Source: Nautilus pompilius
Lineage: Eukaryota; Mollusca; Cephalopoda; Nautilida; Nautilidae
Assembly: GCA_018389105.1 (NCBI GenBank)
Contig: JACATO010000046.1
Span: forward strand, 124,001-188,000
DNA: 64,000 nt
Direction: 5' to 3'
Below the pieces are notes generated by a model. That model searched no databases. It saw nothing but the letters and a program-made list of their open reading frames with translations, and had not been told where the DNA came from. Position 1 is the stretch's first letter. Each line of letters begins with the position of its first letter. Below are positions 12,801 through 26,400 of this stretch, one piece after another. The translations under genes were made by a program, and so were the position numbers.

Positions 12801-15800
12801 CACAATCCACAAGCAAGTCTGTCCCTTGTTGTACCTGGTTTGGTGTTATTCTTAATAGACCTCTGCAGAAGATGCCAAAAACTTGGCCAAGGCTGCACTA
12901 ACCTGATCTCGTGACAACAAATAGGTTTCTTTCTGAATTCCTTAAACTCCTTACTCTGTTTGCACACATACTGATCAGCTGATCAGTAGTGACACTGAGA
13001 GGATTTGGAAATCAAATTAAAGATATGACATGATTTAAACTTTTGAACAGTGCTTTTCAGTATTTTACAAGTGAACAGCACTTGTTGCTAACTGGGAGAG
13101 CTCTCTCATAGTTAGGCATTTACCAGTCATACGTGTTGACTTGAATGTAGCTACAAATTATTGCGACACATCTTTGCCCTGACATTCGCATTTTGTCAGC
13201 CACCTCTATCCAAGGAGGCAACAAACAATATGGATTCTCTTTTCGCGTGCACCTTTTTTGACAAGTTCTGTTTTTGGTGGTAGGCAAGAAAAACTGCATA
13301 GCAATGGACATTGTTTTATGTAGGCTTTCTGTGTGGTCATTGACATTTAGTGGGTATTATGGGTCCTGCCACATTTTATAGCCAAGCATCTATGTACTCA
13401 TGAAGGCAGTAAGTCTTAAAATGACCAGTCAACACTTGTGGTTCAGCTAACAACTTTATTCTGGCTGCTGGTTCAAGAATTGCTTGACTTGACTGAGGTG
13501 TCTCAATCTGTACTGTGAATCAGAAATGAATGTTACCATTGTTTGCAGTTCACTTGGTACATGAGCTCCAGTACAGGAAGAGGACATTATTGGGGACAGA
13601 GGGATTTAGCTCGCATTTTCAGCAGTTTTTATCTGTACTACTAACCATTAAGATTAGTACGATATATGCAATTCCAGCCGATGCCACAATGCTACCTAGC
13701 AGCTGCATGGTTGCTGCAATGTTTGGACACTTGCCTAACCATCACAAGACAAACTATAACATGGAACCAAAATTTGCATCATCAACAGTGAACACTCCAC
13801 TGTCATCTCAAGGTGGGTGGCTCCCTGAAAATGGCTTTTCAGGGGAAAATAGCAACAATCAGCATTGCATTTAAATTTAAAGATTTCCCTTGGAAAACAC
13901 TGGAGCAATGCGTGCCAACCTAATGAACAGTTTCATGGACTTTTAATTTGCCGTTGTTATAATATTGCTGATAATCGCCTGTTTGAAACTTAGAAGATGA
14001 ATATATCTCAGACATTTGACCTATTTAAGAGAATATGCAAATATAATGATGTTAATAGGCTACCAAATACTTTTAAATGGAAAACACCATTATCTTTTCA
14101 AATTAGTTTTCATATTTCATGCTTGCAGAAAGTCCCATATACATTTTCTTTATCCATTTTTCATGTTTCATATAGCCCACAGATCTGTTGCTAAGAACAG
14201 ATGTGGCTACAGAACAGGTCAATGGTCTAGGAGTTTTACTACTAAACTACCAGGGTTGAGGACTCTACTTTGATTCCCAGTGGGGCTCCCTTCCTTTCCT
14301 TGTGAACCTCACATGCAAGTGCACTCACTGCCTTTGCGATGTATGCTATTCTAGCATTGTATGAATAAAGATTCATTATTGCACAATCTTGACTAAACAG
14401 GCTAGTTGTGTGTGTGTGGACAGCGATTAAAACATGTTAGCTCAGTGCTGCAGATTTTGAACTAATGCCATTTTTTCAGATGACTCTAGTTTATTACTTG
14501 CTGACAACAGGATCAGGGTTGGATGTTGTCCACATGGTTAATTTCCATTGTTCTATCATGGTATCATGGGATGGACTACGATAAATGGTTACTTTTAGAG
14601 TCAAATAGTGAGTGTAACCAAAGTCTGGAAGTCTAATGGACTGCATTGCCTATGATGTTCAGCAATATCTATTCCCCATAGCAAGCCTGCCATGAAATTC
14701 CTGAAACAATGAAGTCCACTGACCATCCAGATTTTCCTGATCTCAATCCTATAAAAAAAATAGGGGTCAGTCTTCACCAGCAGACACACATCACTAGTCC
14801 ATTAGACTATGTTGTGTCACAGCAAGAGGTGGCTGGCTATACCATGCACTGACTGACATGCCATTGGCATTCAGACATGCTGATGTCAAACGAACTGTTT
14901 TCATATGGATCAGTTTTGTCAGTTTCATGTTTCACTGTCCTATGATAGCCAACGTAACTAGTTATTGGTACCTTATTGCACTTTATCCCACTTTTTTGTG
15001 CCAATGGAAAAATGTATGGTTTATAAATATAACTTCTATTATTTAGGTAAATTAGGAAGGGGTAACTGACGTTATGCTAACTTATTTTTGTATTTTTGCA
15101 TTTCCAGAAAATGCTTATTTTAATTTTTCCTTTGTTGTGTGTGTGTGTGTGTGTGTGTTTATAAAGTAATTGTATAAAAGTGATACTTAGAATTTCTATT
15201 TGGTTGGAGATCTCGGTATTACAGCTGAAGTATTAGAAGTTTAAAATTGTATTGCTCTATAGAACCTGGAAGCCAGAAAGTTGAGTCCTGGTCGTGAAGA
15301 TTGGAGGAAATGAGAGTTAATTAGGTGAGATAGTTGACACAATGGTTGGTCAAGGTGGGGTTCTCTGAAAACAGTCGCCCTAGTGGTTTGTCATCTGTAT
15401 CGTGAAAACTTTGGTGGTTGTGTGTGTGTGTGTGTATATATATAAATTAAAAATTTATTGTAACTTTGTTTTTGTTTTTTTAAATTTAATTTTGAGTTTA
15501 TTATACACTTCTGTGAAACTTCATAGTTCTTAATAATCAGGGCAACACTGGCACTGTTGATTAGACAATTGGACTGGCAAGGCTAGGGACGAGTTCAATT
15601 CTTGCTAAGGATTGACTTAGTTTGGCATTTCCTCCTAGCATAGTTTCTTCCTATATCTGGTGGTAACAAAGAACACTAGCAGGAATTTCACCTGCTAAAA
15701 TCAGAAATGCCTGGCTCCTTGTAGCACAGGCTAATGGATAACCGTGGCACTACTATGTTCCTTTACCAGGATTGTTTCCATCATAGAGACTGGTGCAGGA

Positions 15801-18800
15801 CACTGCAACAACTTAAATAGTCTGAGGTATCAGCAGACCCCTCACGTGGTATATAAGTAAATTCTTAATGACAGGTACCCAATGTTGCATATTTAGACTT
15901 TGATAAAGTTTTTGATGACTGTGCAACTTTGGTTTCCTCCCACATCAGAAATTAAAGGATCTAGCAGGGACTTTCTACTTTACTGTTTGCCCCTATGAAG
16001 TTCCACACAATTCTCACCAAAAAATAGGTTGTTTTTGTTACACTTTTAATATGGAGAAACAGCTTTAAAGGATAGATGGTAGTACTGCTCTTTGTTGACA
16101 AGTCTGTCGGCAGGTCGTTTAGGTCCTCTGTTACCTTATGCAAATTGTCACAAACATACTGATGTATGCAGATGACCTCAAAAGATACACAGGAATGAAA
16201 ACTGAAAACATAAATGTTTTGATGAACCTGAATAATTTATTAACATGGTCATCTAAATAGAAAATATGTTTGAAATTATTTACAATCATTTTATGTAAGA
16301 CAAAAAATTTGATAATCTAGTTCCTCTAAGGGAGTCGTAAGTTATTTTATATATATATACATACAGTGGCTGGTGACCTTGTTAAGCCCTACACCTAATA
16401 ACTGGTTGGGCCACCTTTTGCCTGAATAGCAATTATGACATCACGTAGCGTAGAATCCACAAGGTGCGTGCTTGAAGGCATCCTCAGGGATTGTGGACAG
16501 ATGCCTGAAATCTTCATCACATTTGTCATACCATAAAAAACAATGTGGAATGGTGGACTGGACTGGAGCATTGTCGTCTTGGAATTAGTCTTCCCCATCA
16601 ATGAACATATGAAGTATCACTGAATGCACCTGATGGGAAATGATGCCAAAGTAATCTTTGTCATTTATTCTGCCTTTTAAAAGGGGTATGTCAGCAAAGT
16701 ATGTCTCAAACCCTGACTCTACCAACAGAGGTCTAGACAGTTGGGAGTACACAAGAAAGGTTGAGTGATTTGAATTGCTTTGTCCAAATCTGTCATCTTC
16801 CATCTCTGCAACAAAAAAAATGAAGTATGATTCATCAAACCACACCAGCTTTTGCCATTCCTCCACACTCCTTACACCACACCAGACGTTGTTGGTTCAT
16901 GTTGGTAAAAGTGACCAGTGGTTTCCTACTGGCATGGTCCATTTGTTAGAACATTCTTTACAATGTACACCTAGAGATGGGTGTGAAGGGCTTGGTCTAT
17001 TGTTTGGTGATGGTTAGACTTTACTATCCTGTCTAACTACCTTTTTTTTTCCCTGTCATTATGTCTGCTACTACAATTCCACCTCACAGCAGACATTTCC
17101 TTCACCTTTTGCCATTGTTGATAAGCTCAAATGACTGATGTCCTGGAACAGCCTCTACCAGTGAAACTATTTTGGCCACCACGGCAACTGTTAGACACCC
17201 ACCATCAAGCTGGTTTTTAATGCTGTGGTATCTTTGCCTTTTCCCATATCTGTTAGATTAACTACAAATGTGTGTCCACGTCACATATAGCGCTGGGGGG
17301 GGGGATTACCTGCCACATATGGTCAGTCTAATTTGCACCTGCAGTTCATATCAGGTCCAGGTGTCTGAAAGGGTCCCTAATAAAGTGGGCAGCCTCTCTC
17401 TTTCTGTGTGTGTATGAACTTAAATCTGAAAAACTATATTGGCAGAGAATAAAGGTATCAGGATGCTAAAAGTGAAATTAACCAAACTGTCAAGAATGTA
17501 AGTAGATAAAGATTATTTTCTGTCTTGTTTCCTATACATCTTAAACATGCTATACAGAGGGTTGGCATAGAGAACATTTCGCCTCATAGTTTTCCAAAAT
17601 AAGCAAGGATTTTGGGTGATATTTATTATGGACAGTTAAATATCAGAATTATAAACTGGCTAAAGTATTGGCACAGACTGATATTTTAAAATTATCTTTT
17701 TTTCAAGTATTTGAATTGTAAAAAGAAGAAAAAAAATTTTAAATAAGGTTGATAAATGTTTCTTTACTGTAAGGGAGGAAAGTCAAAATATCCAATTGAT
17801 TATATCAAGAAATCATGCATTGTATTTGATTGCTCAAAGACTGATTCTTTAATTGTAGAAATTAAATTCATTATAAACTCAGAGGAAAAAATAAAGGTAA
17901 CAAACAAATTCAGTATGACTAAATATTGGGTCTTGATCTAGTTTTGAATAATGTGGAGAAACTGAATTTTTAATTATTGATGTTGTGTCATATAATTTAC
18001 TAATAAATTTTGTTGTTTAAATATTTGCGAAATATATGCATGCCAATTTTTTTCCCTCTTCTATGGTTGGAAAATTTCCAGATAAGTTTTGAGAAAAAAA
18101 CAAACAATTTTGTTGCAATTTGTTTGCTATTTTACTTAATGAAACAAGGGCAAGCACTTGGTCATCAGAAGGTTCGCTCTTTACTACTATTGTGCCAGTC
18201 TTATTCTTCTCTCTTTGGTTGTACACATTTATGTGATGCTCTTAATGTCATGATAATATAGATACTGATAACTGATTTCTGTCACTACCACTCTGCTACT
18301 TAAGCAAGTAAACTTTACTTTGAATGTAACCCTCCATATACCAAGTCGGGTTTTACCTTAATTATACCACCTGACCAGCCTGGAAGCACTAGGTAGTATT
18401 TGTGGAACACACACACTGCAAAACTTGTGGGATTGGAGCAATGATTTGTCGTCATAAAAGGTTATACTAATGAGGAAGTTATCGTGTATGTCACATCCTT
18501 CGAGTATTACATGTTAGAAGGGTATTAGGGAGGCAAATACACCTATGTGGCATGAAATATGGAGGGTTAATCTGATTTGATGGTTAAACTGTTAGAAATA
18601 AACTTCATTTAGTGTGACAAGAATTTGCTCATTCTGATCATGTAATAAAGAAACAAAGTGCAGTGGTAATGGAGGTTCTCTCTCTCTCTCTCGCAATCAG
18701 AACCTGATTTCTGTCTGTCAGTGAATTGGAAAATCTTCCCAAAATGCAACACTACAAAACTCACCACAACCTTAAAGTCAGTGAAGTATCTGCAAGCTCT

Positions 18801-21661
18801 CAAAAGTATCTCCAAAACTAATTGTTTTGCAGTTGTATTTTTAACCCCCCCTTTTTTTTTTCTTTAGTGTGATTTATTTCCAGAAAAGTTGTTGCATTCT
18901 CTTCCTCTCATCTGCCAGAATAATGTAATAGTGAACTGTTTGGAAGCAATCAGCGATTATCAGATTATCAGAATGTGATTTGCACTGCACCGTGGGAAGG
19001 CTTTTAAATGATCTGCAATTAGAACTAGATTTAGATTACATGCAGAACAACAACACCTGAACAGAAGCAAAAGCTCTGATGGCACCACTAACATTGTTCT
19101 ATAATTGCATTAATATTCTACCTTTCATTTGTGGAAGAGCAAGCCAATAATATTACTGCTGCTGAAATAGTAATGCATTCCTTTTATTGTTTGTTTGTTT
19201 GTTATGATACTGGGGGAAAAAAGGAAAATGATATTTGTACCCTTCCCAGTGGGTGGGTGAGGGAAACAGTAGAAACGTGACGGTTGCAGCATGAGTGAGC
19301 AAGCTGGGTTTTTATCTGCGGGATGCATAATAACTATATTAGCAGACTGAGAGACTGGTTGACAGATCATATTGTGAAAATTTGCTGATGTAAAATGAAA
19401 ACTGATTTGCTAACTGCACCTGGCAGAAGTGTGTTGTTGCTGAGACATCAGAATTTGTGTATTAGATTTAAAATGTATTGTGCTGGACGTTCAGTTAGTG
19501 TTCACAGGGTTTGTGTATGATCTCATGATCATCTGCCACAGGCACGAGAGCAGGAAGGGGTCTCAAGGTGTTCAGGCCCTGGTTTTAAAAAAAAAATCAC
19601 TGAGTAGCTGCAGGATCCAACTAAAAAAATTCTGAGATTTGTAATGTTTGTACCTGTGGGGCAGGTGTTGGATAATATGCTAACTAATTATCAAAATATT
19701 AATCTGTGATGAAATCAAAAGGATAGTACTCTAGTGCTTATGTATGTATCCTTTTTGTTCTCTTTACTACTGTAAAGGTTATCTCCTTTAGGACATTTTT
19801 CTCAGCTTTTAAAAGGGGATATTCAAATTACTTTTTGGCTTAATTCTTTTAGTTTCTTAGGGTGGCTCTCCAAACACAAAAAAGATATTCATTATAACCG
19901 ACACTGTAACGTTTTCGTGTTAACAAATGAGTTTTTACAATGCTCTGTAACATATCACGCACAGCAAATTAAGAACATGGGATGGAATTTCTCAGTGCAA
20001 AAATATTTTAAAAATATATTACAGTAATGCAAATATTTCTCCATTGAGGTGTTACAGATAAAGGGTCAGACCATATGAACCTGTTTGTGTAGTTGCTGGA
20101 AATACAAGTCTATATTGGTCATTCGCAGCAGCTACAGATGATACCAGTTAAACAGGAGCAGCAGATCATCATGTTGATGAGTTTGTTGTGAGCAGAAGCA
20201 TCAGAAACTGATGTGTGATAGCCACAGGTTCGGGGCATTTTTCCTTTAAACTGCACAGAATCGCGGGTGCTGACCATTCACATTGTTGCATGCCATATGT
20301 TGTTTTGCCAGTGATTGGAACATTTTAGTGATACTTGCAGTTGGTGGATGTGGGCCTGATCGGCTAACCCGATGCTCGCGTGTGTCATTGTTTAGCATAA
20401 GCTTTAGCTGTGGCAGAATACCTGAGTAGAGGTGGCTCAATTAGCGGTACAGAAGTGGCTCAAGATCAGCATAGTGGAAGATCACTAATGGTCGGGGAAT
20501 GGAAGGCATCACAGACCATGGCAGAACTGAGCTAATTGTCGTCAGGGAACAAACATATTCGAGCAGATTTCAGTCATTCTCAGCATTATGGTCTGGGACA
20601 TTTTTTTGCCAAAATGGCTGTGCACATCCCTGTTAGGGAATTCATGCAGGCCACTGGAAAGGTGACTACTTGCCTTTTATCATCAGACCTCTTCACAAAT
20701 GAACATTTTTGGGGAGAGTCAGCCATGATTGCTAAAACACACGGAGGAGAATGATTTTCAGACTGCACACTATTACAATATGACTGGCGCCCGTTTTATT
20801 TCTCTCTGTACCCCGACATCATGCGACAGATCCCAGGTGGCTGCCAGTTTTTCCACAAACTGACCCCCCCCAACTAACTACCATCCCTAATGAAAGGCAA
20901 GCAACCTTCGAAGCAAGCAGCTCGCCACATCTTATTTGTTCATCCAACATCCATAATGTTTTGTCCACAGTACAATTAAAGCCCTTTTTTTTAGGGTGTC
21001 CCCAAAATCAAACGAGATGGAAACAAGGCCAAGCTTCTTCTTCTCCTTTCCCCTACCCACCCTCCCGTCATTTGTTTGTTTTTGTTTTTTCTCTCTTTCT
21101 CCTCTCTGTATTCGCTGCATTTACCTCCGTTTTTCCCAATATTTACATATATAATTTAGTTTCTGAAATTTATTTTTAACAGCATTATTGCTTCACATGG
21201 AGCAGTAGATCCCAACGAAGATGGGGATATTTAATTAAAATTGCATGTTTGCGCGTTGAAGCAGACAACAACATAATTGAGTCCGTTTATCAAACATGTA
21301 TGTATTAATACGGCTGTAGCCATTAACATGGAGGAAGGCGGCCTCTGTGCGGGGAAAGGGGAAATCGGGGGGGGGCAGATGGATTAAGAAAAATGTCAAC
21401 TTGGCTAACATGCCGCTCCATGTATACATGTCAAGTACACTAAATTATTGATTTCTGCCTGTTGCAATGCTGTGCGCTGAACGTGTAACCCAATATGGAG
21501 CTGAATTAGCTGGAATATTCAAATATGCATATCTTTGTTCATCACTTTGAAATCTTTCCAACACTTGGGAATTTGCTGGTTTTTGTTTCTTTTCCCATGT
21601 GATTTTAAAAATAAATAAAATAAATGTATTTCTTTGCTTTTATTATTACCATCATCATCAC

Positions 21662-21708
<47 letters not shown>

Positions 21709-22625
21709 TTCTTTCATAGTGATGGAAAACCAGACCTGGAGATTTGTTGGTCTAGTCCTGGTCCAGACTAATGGCTCTATGTGCTGCCTCCTGGTAGTCA
21801 TCACATTTCATCTTTTGTAACCCAGAATTTTTATTATTGAGGTCATTGATTGAACGCTGAATATCCCAGGTCATGGTAGCTCTTCCACCTGGGTCTGTAG
21901 TACTAACGTGGGGGGGGGGAGAGAGAGAGATTCAGCCTGGTTATTGTATTGTATTGCCCATGTAGCTCCACACCCACTAAGCTCCCTATCCCCCCCCCTC
22001 CCCCAGGGCTGGTTTTTACTACAGTTTCATCTGCCCCCCCTTTTCCTTAGAGAATTGCCATGGATGCAAACTTCTCCCCCTCCAAACCCATGGGAACTGC
22101 TGGAAATAGAAACACAGATTAGAAAGACAAGATTCTGCCCATCTTCTTATGGGCGCCCATTTCCATAATTATCAGGCATCCAGGTCATCTCTTTCTCTTT
22201 TTTATATGCTGATGGGGAAGTCGATTACTGACCTGATACCGTCTGTGCAAATGTCTTGGCTAATCGCGCTTTCTTCACAAACCCCCTGAACACAGGTCAC
22301 GCGGCACATCAACACATTAGAAAAACCTGCCTACAAAACCGAGACACCATTAGAACGGGCGACAAAAAGTTTACGGCCCCTTTTTCCTCACGCGGTGCGG
22401 CACGTACAGGTCTCTGTTTCGCGTGTGCTTTGGTGAGTCTGTAGACAACACACGGCCACACCCCACATCCCCCCCTTCCACGGTGTTCAGATAGGTGTTC
22501 AGATAAGCAGTTAACGCAGTATTCTGCCTCCCTTTTTTTTTTACCTGGATCGTAATCAGGGTTTAGGAAAACAGAGATGTTTATACGCAGACCCTTCCTG
22601 AATAAAAACCTGCTCATTGCTATTA

Positions 22626-22659
<34 letters not shown>

Positions 22660-23429
22660 CACACACACACAACTCCACAATTCAAAGTAAGTGTGCTTTC
22701 TCTCATTGATTGATATTTTTAAAAAAAATTTTTACTTTCCACTCTCAATTTTGTATCCACTAGGGGACATTTAGATGAAAACTGGAGCTGGGTGGGGCAG
22801 ATGCCACTTTGGCGATACTATTTCAGCTAAGTTCCATCTGAAAGTCTCCGGTAGTCCATCCACGGCTAAGATATAGTTGGGGGGACCACCGACCTACCGC
22901 CACACTGCTGAAGAAATACTTCTTTCTTCTTTTTTTTTTTTGAAGCAGCCTCTCTCTCCCTCTCACATAGGTTGTTGGTCCACGGTTTACTTCAGCCACA
23001 TCTTTGGCCCTGACGGAAAACAAGGAGAATCTCTTGCCTCCAGGTCGATGTCATTAATCACCGTCTCATCAATAATGTACATTAGGTTAGGGTCGGTTAA
23101 ATTCAGACCTGTGGCATTTGTTTACTTAAAAAAAAATTTTAAAGAGAATACTTGCTTTTCTTTGCCCAGACCCTCTCTCTCTCTCTCTCTCTCTCTCTCC
23201 ACTCTTCCCCATCCTCTCTCTCTCTCTCTCTCTCTCTCACTCTTCCCCATCTCTCTCTCTCTCTCTCTCCTCTCTTTCTCTCTCTTCCCATCTCTCTCTT
23301 CTCTCTTCTCTCTCACTCTTTTCCCCATCTCTCTCTCTCTCTCTTCCTCTCTTTCCCCATCTCTCTCTCTCCTCTTCCTCTCTTTCCCCATTCTCTTCTC
23401 TCTCTCTCTTCTCCTCTTTTCCCCCCCCA

Positions 23430-23468
<39 letters not shown>

Positions 23469-26400
23469 CTTTTTTAAAAAAAAATTACTACTGTACTGGG
23501 TTTGTTTAGAACTCCTTGAAGTAGGGAGTAACTTGATTGAATATAGATGGCGATGTGATTAATGGATTTGAGAGAAGGCTGGAATCTGTAGATATTGCAA
23601 TGAGTGCTTCATTACACATCAATACATTTCCTGTGGGTCCCGTTATTTGTGATGAATTGCCATATTCTCAATAGATGGATGAGTCAACGACAGTGGAGGA
23701 AGCTGTCATTTAAGTTTCTTTTTTTTAATTTGAAAACCAGTATATCAAATCCGAAAAAGAAAAAAAGCTATTTGATTCAGCTAACTTCAAACTTGAAATG
23801 TTTCTGCCTTTGTACGTGTTAGATGTGGAGGAGGAGGAGATGTTTGAGTATATTTGCTACATTGCCACTGTGGCATAGCTTGCAACTGGATGCTAGGAAA
23901 GTGCCAATTAATCAGCAGTCAGCCTAAGTAGTCATTTTGCCAAATAATTAAGTTATTAGACCTTATAACAGCAAATGGAAAACTTCAGTTTTTATTTTCA
24001 GTAAGAAAGAGCTGTAATGTCACTCTTCTGTTTGTTTTTTTCTTCCATATTACAACAAGCTTCATCGGCAAATCAGTTTATCCAAACCAACACATGACCA
24101 GGGGCACTGATCTGGCTTGGGAGGCTGAAGACTCATCCAGTCACCACTTCCCCACCCAGGATCAACACCCGTGCGTTGTTTATTATAACTTGGTCTGGGT
24201 CTTTCAAGTTTCCTTTATGCAGCAGCGGGGCTGTTTACTTTCTACCGAACTGTTTCTGCATTGTATTCAGTTAAGCAGGGTGTTTCACCTTTAAATGGAT
24301 TGTCGTGTTGGTAGTGGTGAATGTCTTTGCAGTTTTTCCACCTCGAGAGATTTCTTGATTGCAAAGCTTGTGTTTAGCTTTGATGGAACCTCCCTGAATC
24401 ACAGAATGATTGCAGACAGAGCTTTCTGAAGACTTCTCGACCTTTAAAAATATCTTTGCCTATAATTAGGCAGGAAACAGTGGAGAGATTTTCTGTATCA
24501 TATCAAAATCAATGAAATATGTAAAATATATGCGCATTCCATCATCAAAACAAAGTTTTAGATCCAATTTTGTAAAAATATTGTTTTATATTTATAAGCT
24601 GCGAGAGAATATTCTTATGATAATGCAAGCAATACAGTTACTCCGTGCACTGACCATCTCTGATCTCAACCATCCTTTAAATATTTTCAGCCCGTGTATC
24701 CATATGCATCTTAATCTGTTGCTTGTTTTTTTTTCCTTCAGGACACTATATGGCAGAATGTTTCAGCAATTACTCGGGGTATTTTTACTATCTAATTTTT
24801 ATCAGCAAATAAATTTCTGTTTTTTAAGATTTTAGGCAACTGAATAAAAATTTGGACCATGTACACACCACCTGTCCCAGTGGGAAAGAGGGCAGGCCTG
24901 TACATTTATCTGCTTATGATGATACTGTGTGTACAGAAATGAATTTATGGCTTCCCAGCAGGAGCAGGCCAAGAATTTTATTATCCATTTTACTAATTGT
25001 AATTGGCTATTTTGATAATTGGCCATACCTACCAGATGCACCTACATTCTGGTGTTTTCTGAGCCAGCTGCTCTGTAGACTAAGAGATCAAGCCGTCAGT
25101 GGTTGTTTAGTTGGTCCTAATTAATAGGTAGCAGAAGTTTGGCCGTGTCTATCATTTCTCTGAAAGTTAGATACATCCTCTTAATTTTAAAAAAATATAT
25201 ATATTTTTGTATTTTTATTTTTTTGCTTTTGTGTAAAATCTGAATGGTTCACTTTATCTTGACCTCGCTTGATGAGGAAGATGAACTGTATGTCATGGTT
25301 GGGAGAGTCTCCTCCTATATGCACGTGGAGAATCTCTCTTTGTAGTTTGTCTTAAAACTAATATTTTCACCTGAAAGCTTTATTATTCTAATCTATTTTA
25401 CTACTTTTCCAGGACTTGAAACAATAGCATCAGAATTTGCTGACCATAGCCTACTGACAGAACTGCTGCATCCATTTAATTGTAAGTAGTGTTTCTTTAT
25501 CTTTTTTTGTGCTACCTCCTTCATGTGTGACTGTATCTGAGAACATGTGAAATTTGCACAAAATGTTATTAACATTTTGCTGAACTGGTTTAACTTGTTA
25601 GGATAAGTTCACCACTTCTCTGGATCAGCAGGAAGAAGTTCCTGCATTCTTCACATCTTGCATGCCACCTTTCATACAGTTTGCTGGGGTGGGTAGGTAG
25701 GCCAGTAGATCTGGTAACTTGACGGGTGCTACATTCTCCAAGGGGGGGATAACCCTCCGATTCCTGATAACACTTGTTGAATTTCTGCAATAACTTGGCC
25801 AGGTGTAGATATGCATCTGATGGATCACGGCGCATCAGCCAATGATTTGTCTTCTCATATTGATGGATGGGGTTGTGCAAGACCCTTGAGCTGCATGGGC
25901 CTTGATGGAAACTCTTGACAAAAAGCACAAAAACACTACATTCATTCCTGTAGAAGAATCTCGCTACTACCTCATAGTGCGAATACAGTTTTGTGTTACT
26001 AGAGAGCACATGATTGAAATTTCATGTAAGGTTTCTATAATACATATGCACACATGAGTCTCTACAAGCGAGACTACTTTAGCAAGGAACTGCAGTGCTG
26101 TAGTTATTTGACAGAAAACTTCCTGTTTCTAGATGAGGGAGGCCCAAGTGGCCGGCTGGCAAAGAATGAGATGAAACCATGTCAAGGTAGTACGCCAAGC
26201 ACTGGGCTGCCAGCTGCCTCCTATGATATTCGACTGCTAAGTAAACAACATCTAGTCTTTTACCTGTACAGAAGTGGCTTGTTATCGCCAGGTTAATTTT
26301 TAATTTTCTATTCTGGTCTTTTTGTCACTGGCTATAAAGTAGTCAACTGCGTGATTTCACCAACAGGTAGAATGAAAAACCACTAAATACCATCTCTAAA

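Larger units (their letters stand above)
874..25412 (+). other. E93-like intron 1 (24.5 kb)
   Basis: GTAAGG...CAG intron in phase 1. Apart from the CpG-rich start it is AT-rich and has no further exon that I can support. It holds the elements listed separately: the long inverted repeat at 4010-6456, two dispersed-repeat copies, LINE reverse-transcriptase remnants, a Tc1/mariner remnant, SINE-like pieces and microsatellites. The stretches 6457-8470, 8740-14200, 18580-21650 and 23470-25412 show nothing beyond short open frames without recognisable similarity. Confidence 0.75.

Noticed and set aside
13530-13874. 114-codon frame ending in NNQHCI
   Set aside because: Ordinary composition but no conserved motif and no fit to the phases of the host gene.
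23122-23562. Leu/Ser-rich frames and their Arg/Glu-rich complements
   Set aside because: Pure products of the CT tract; no coding signal.
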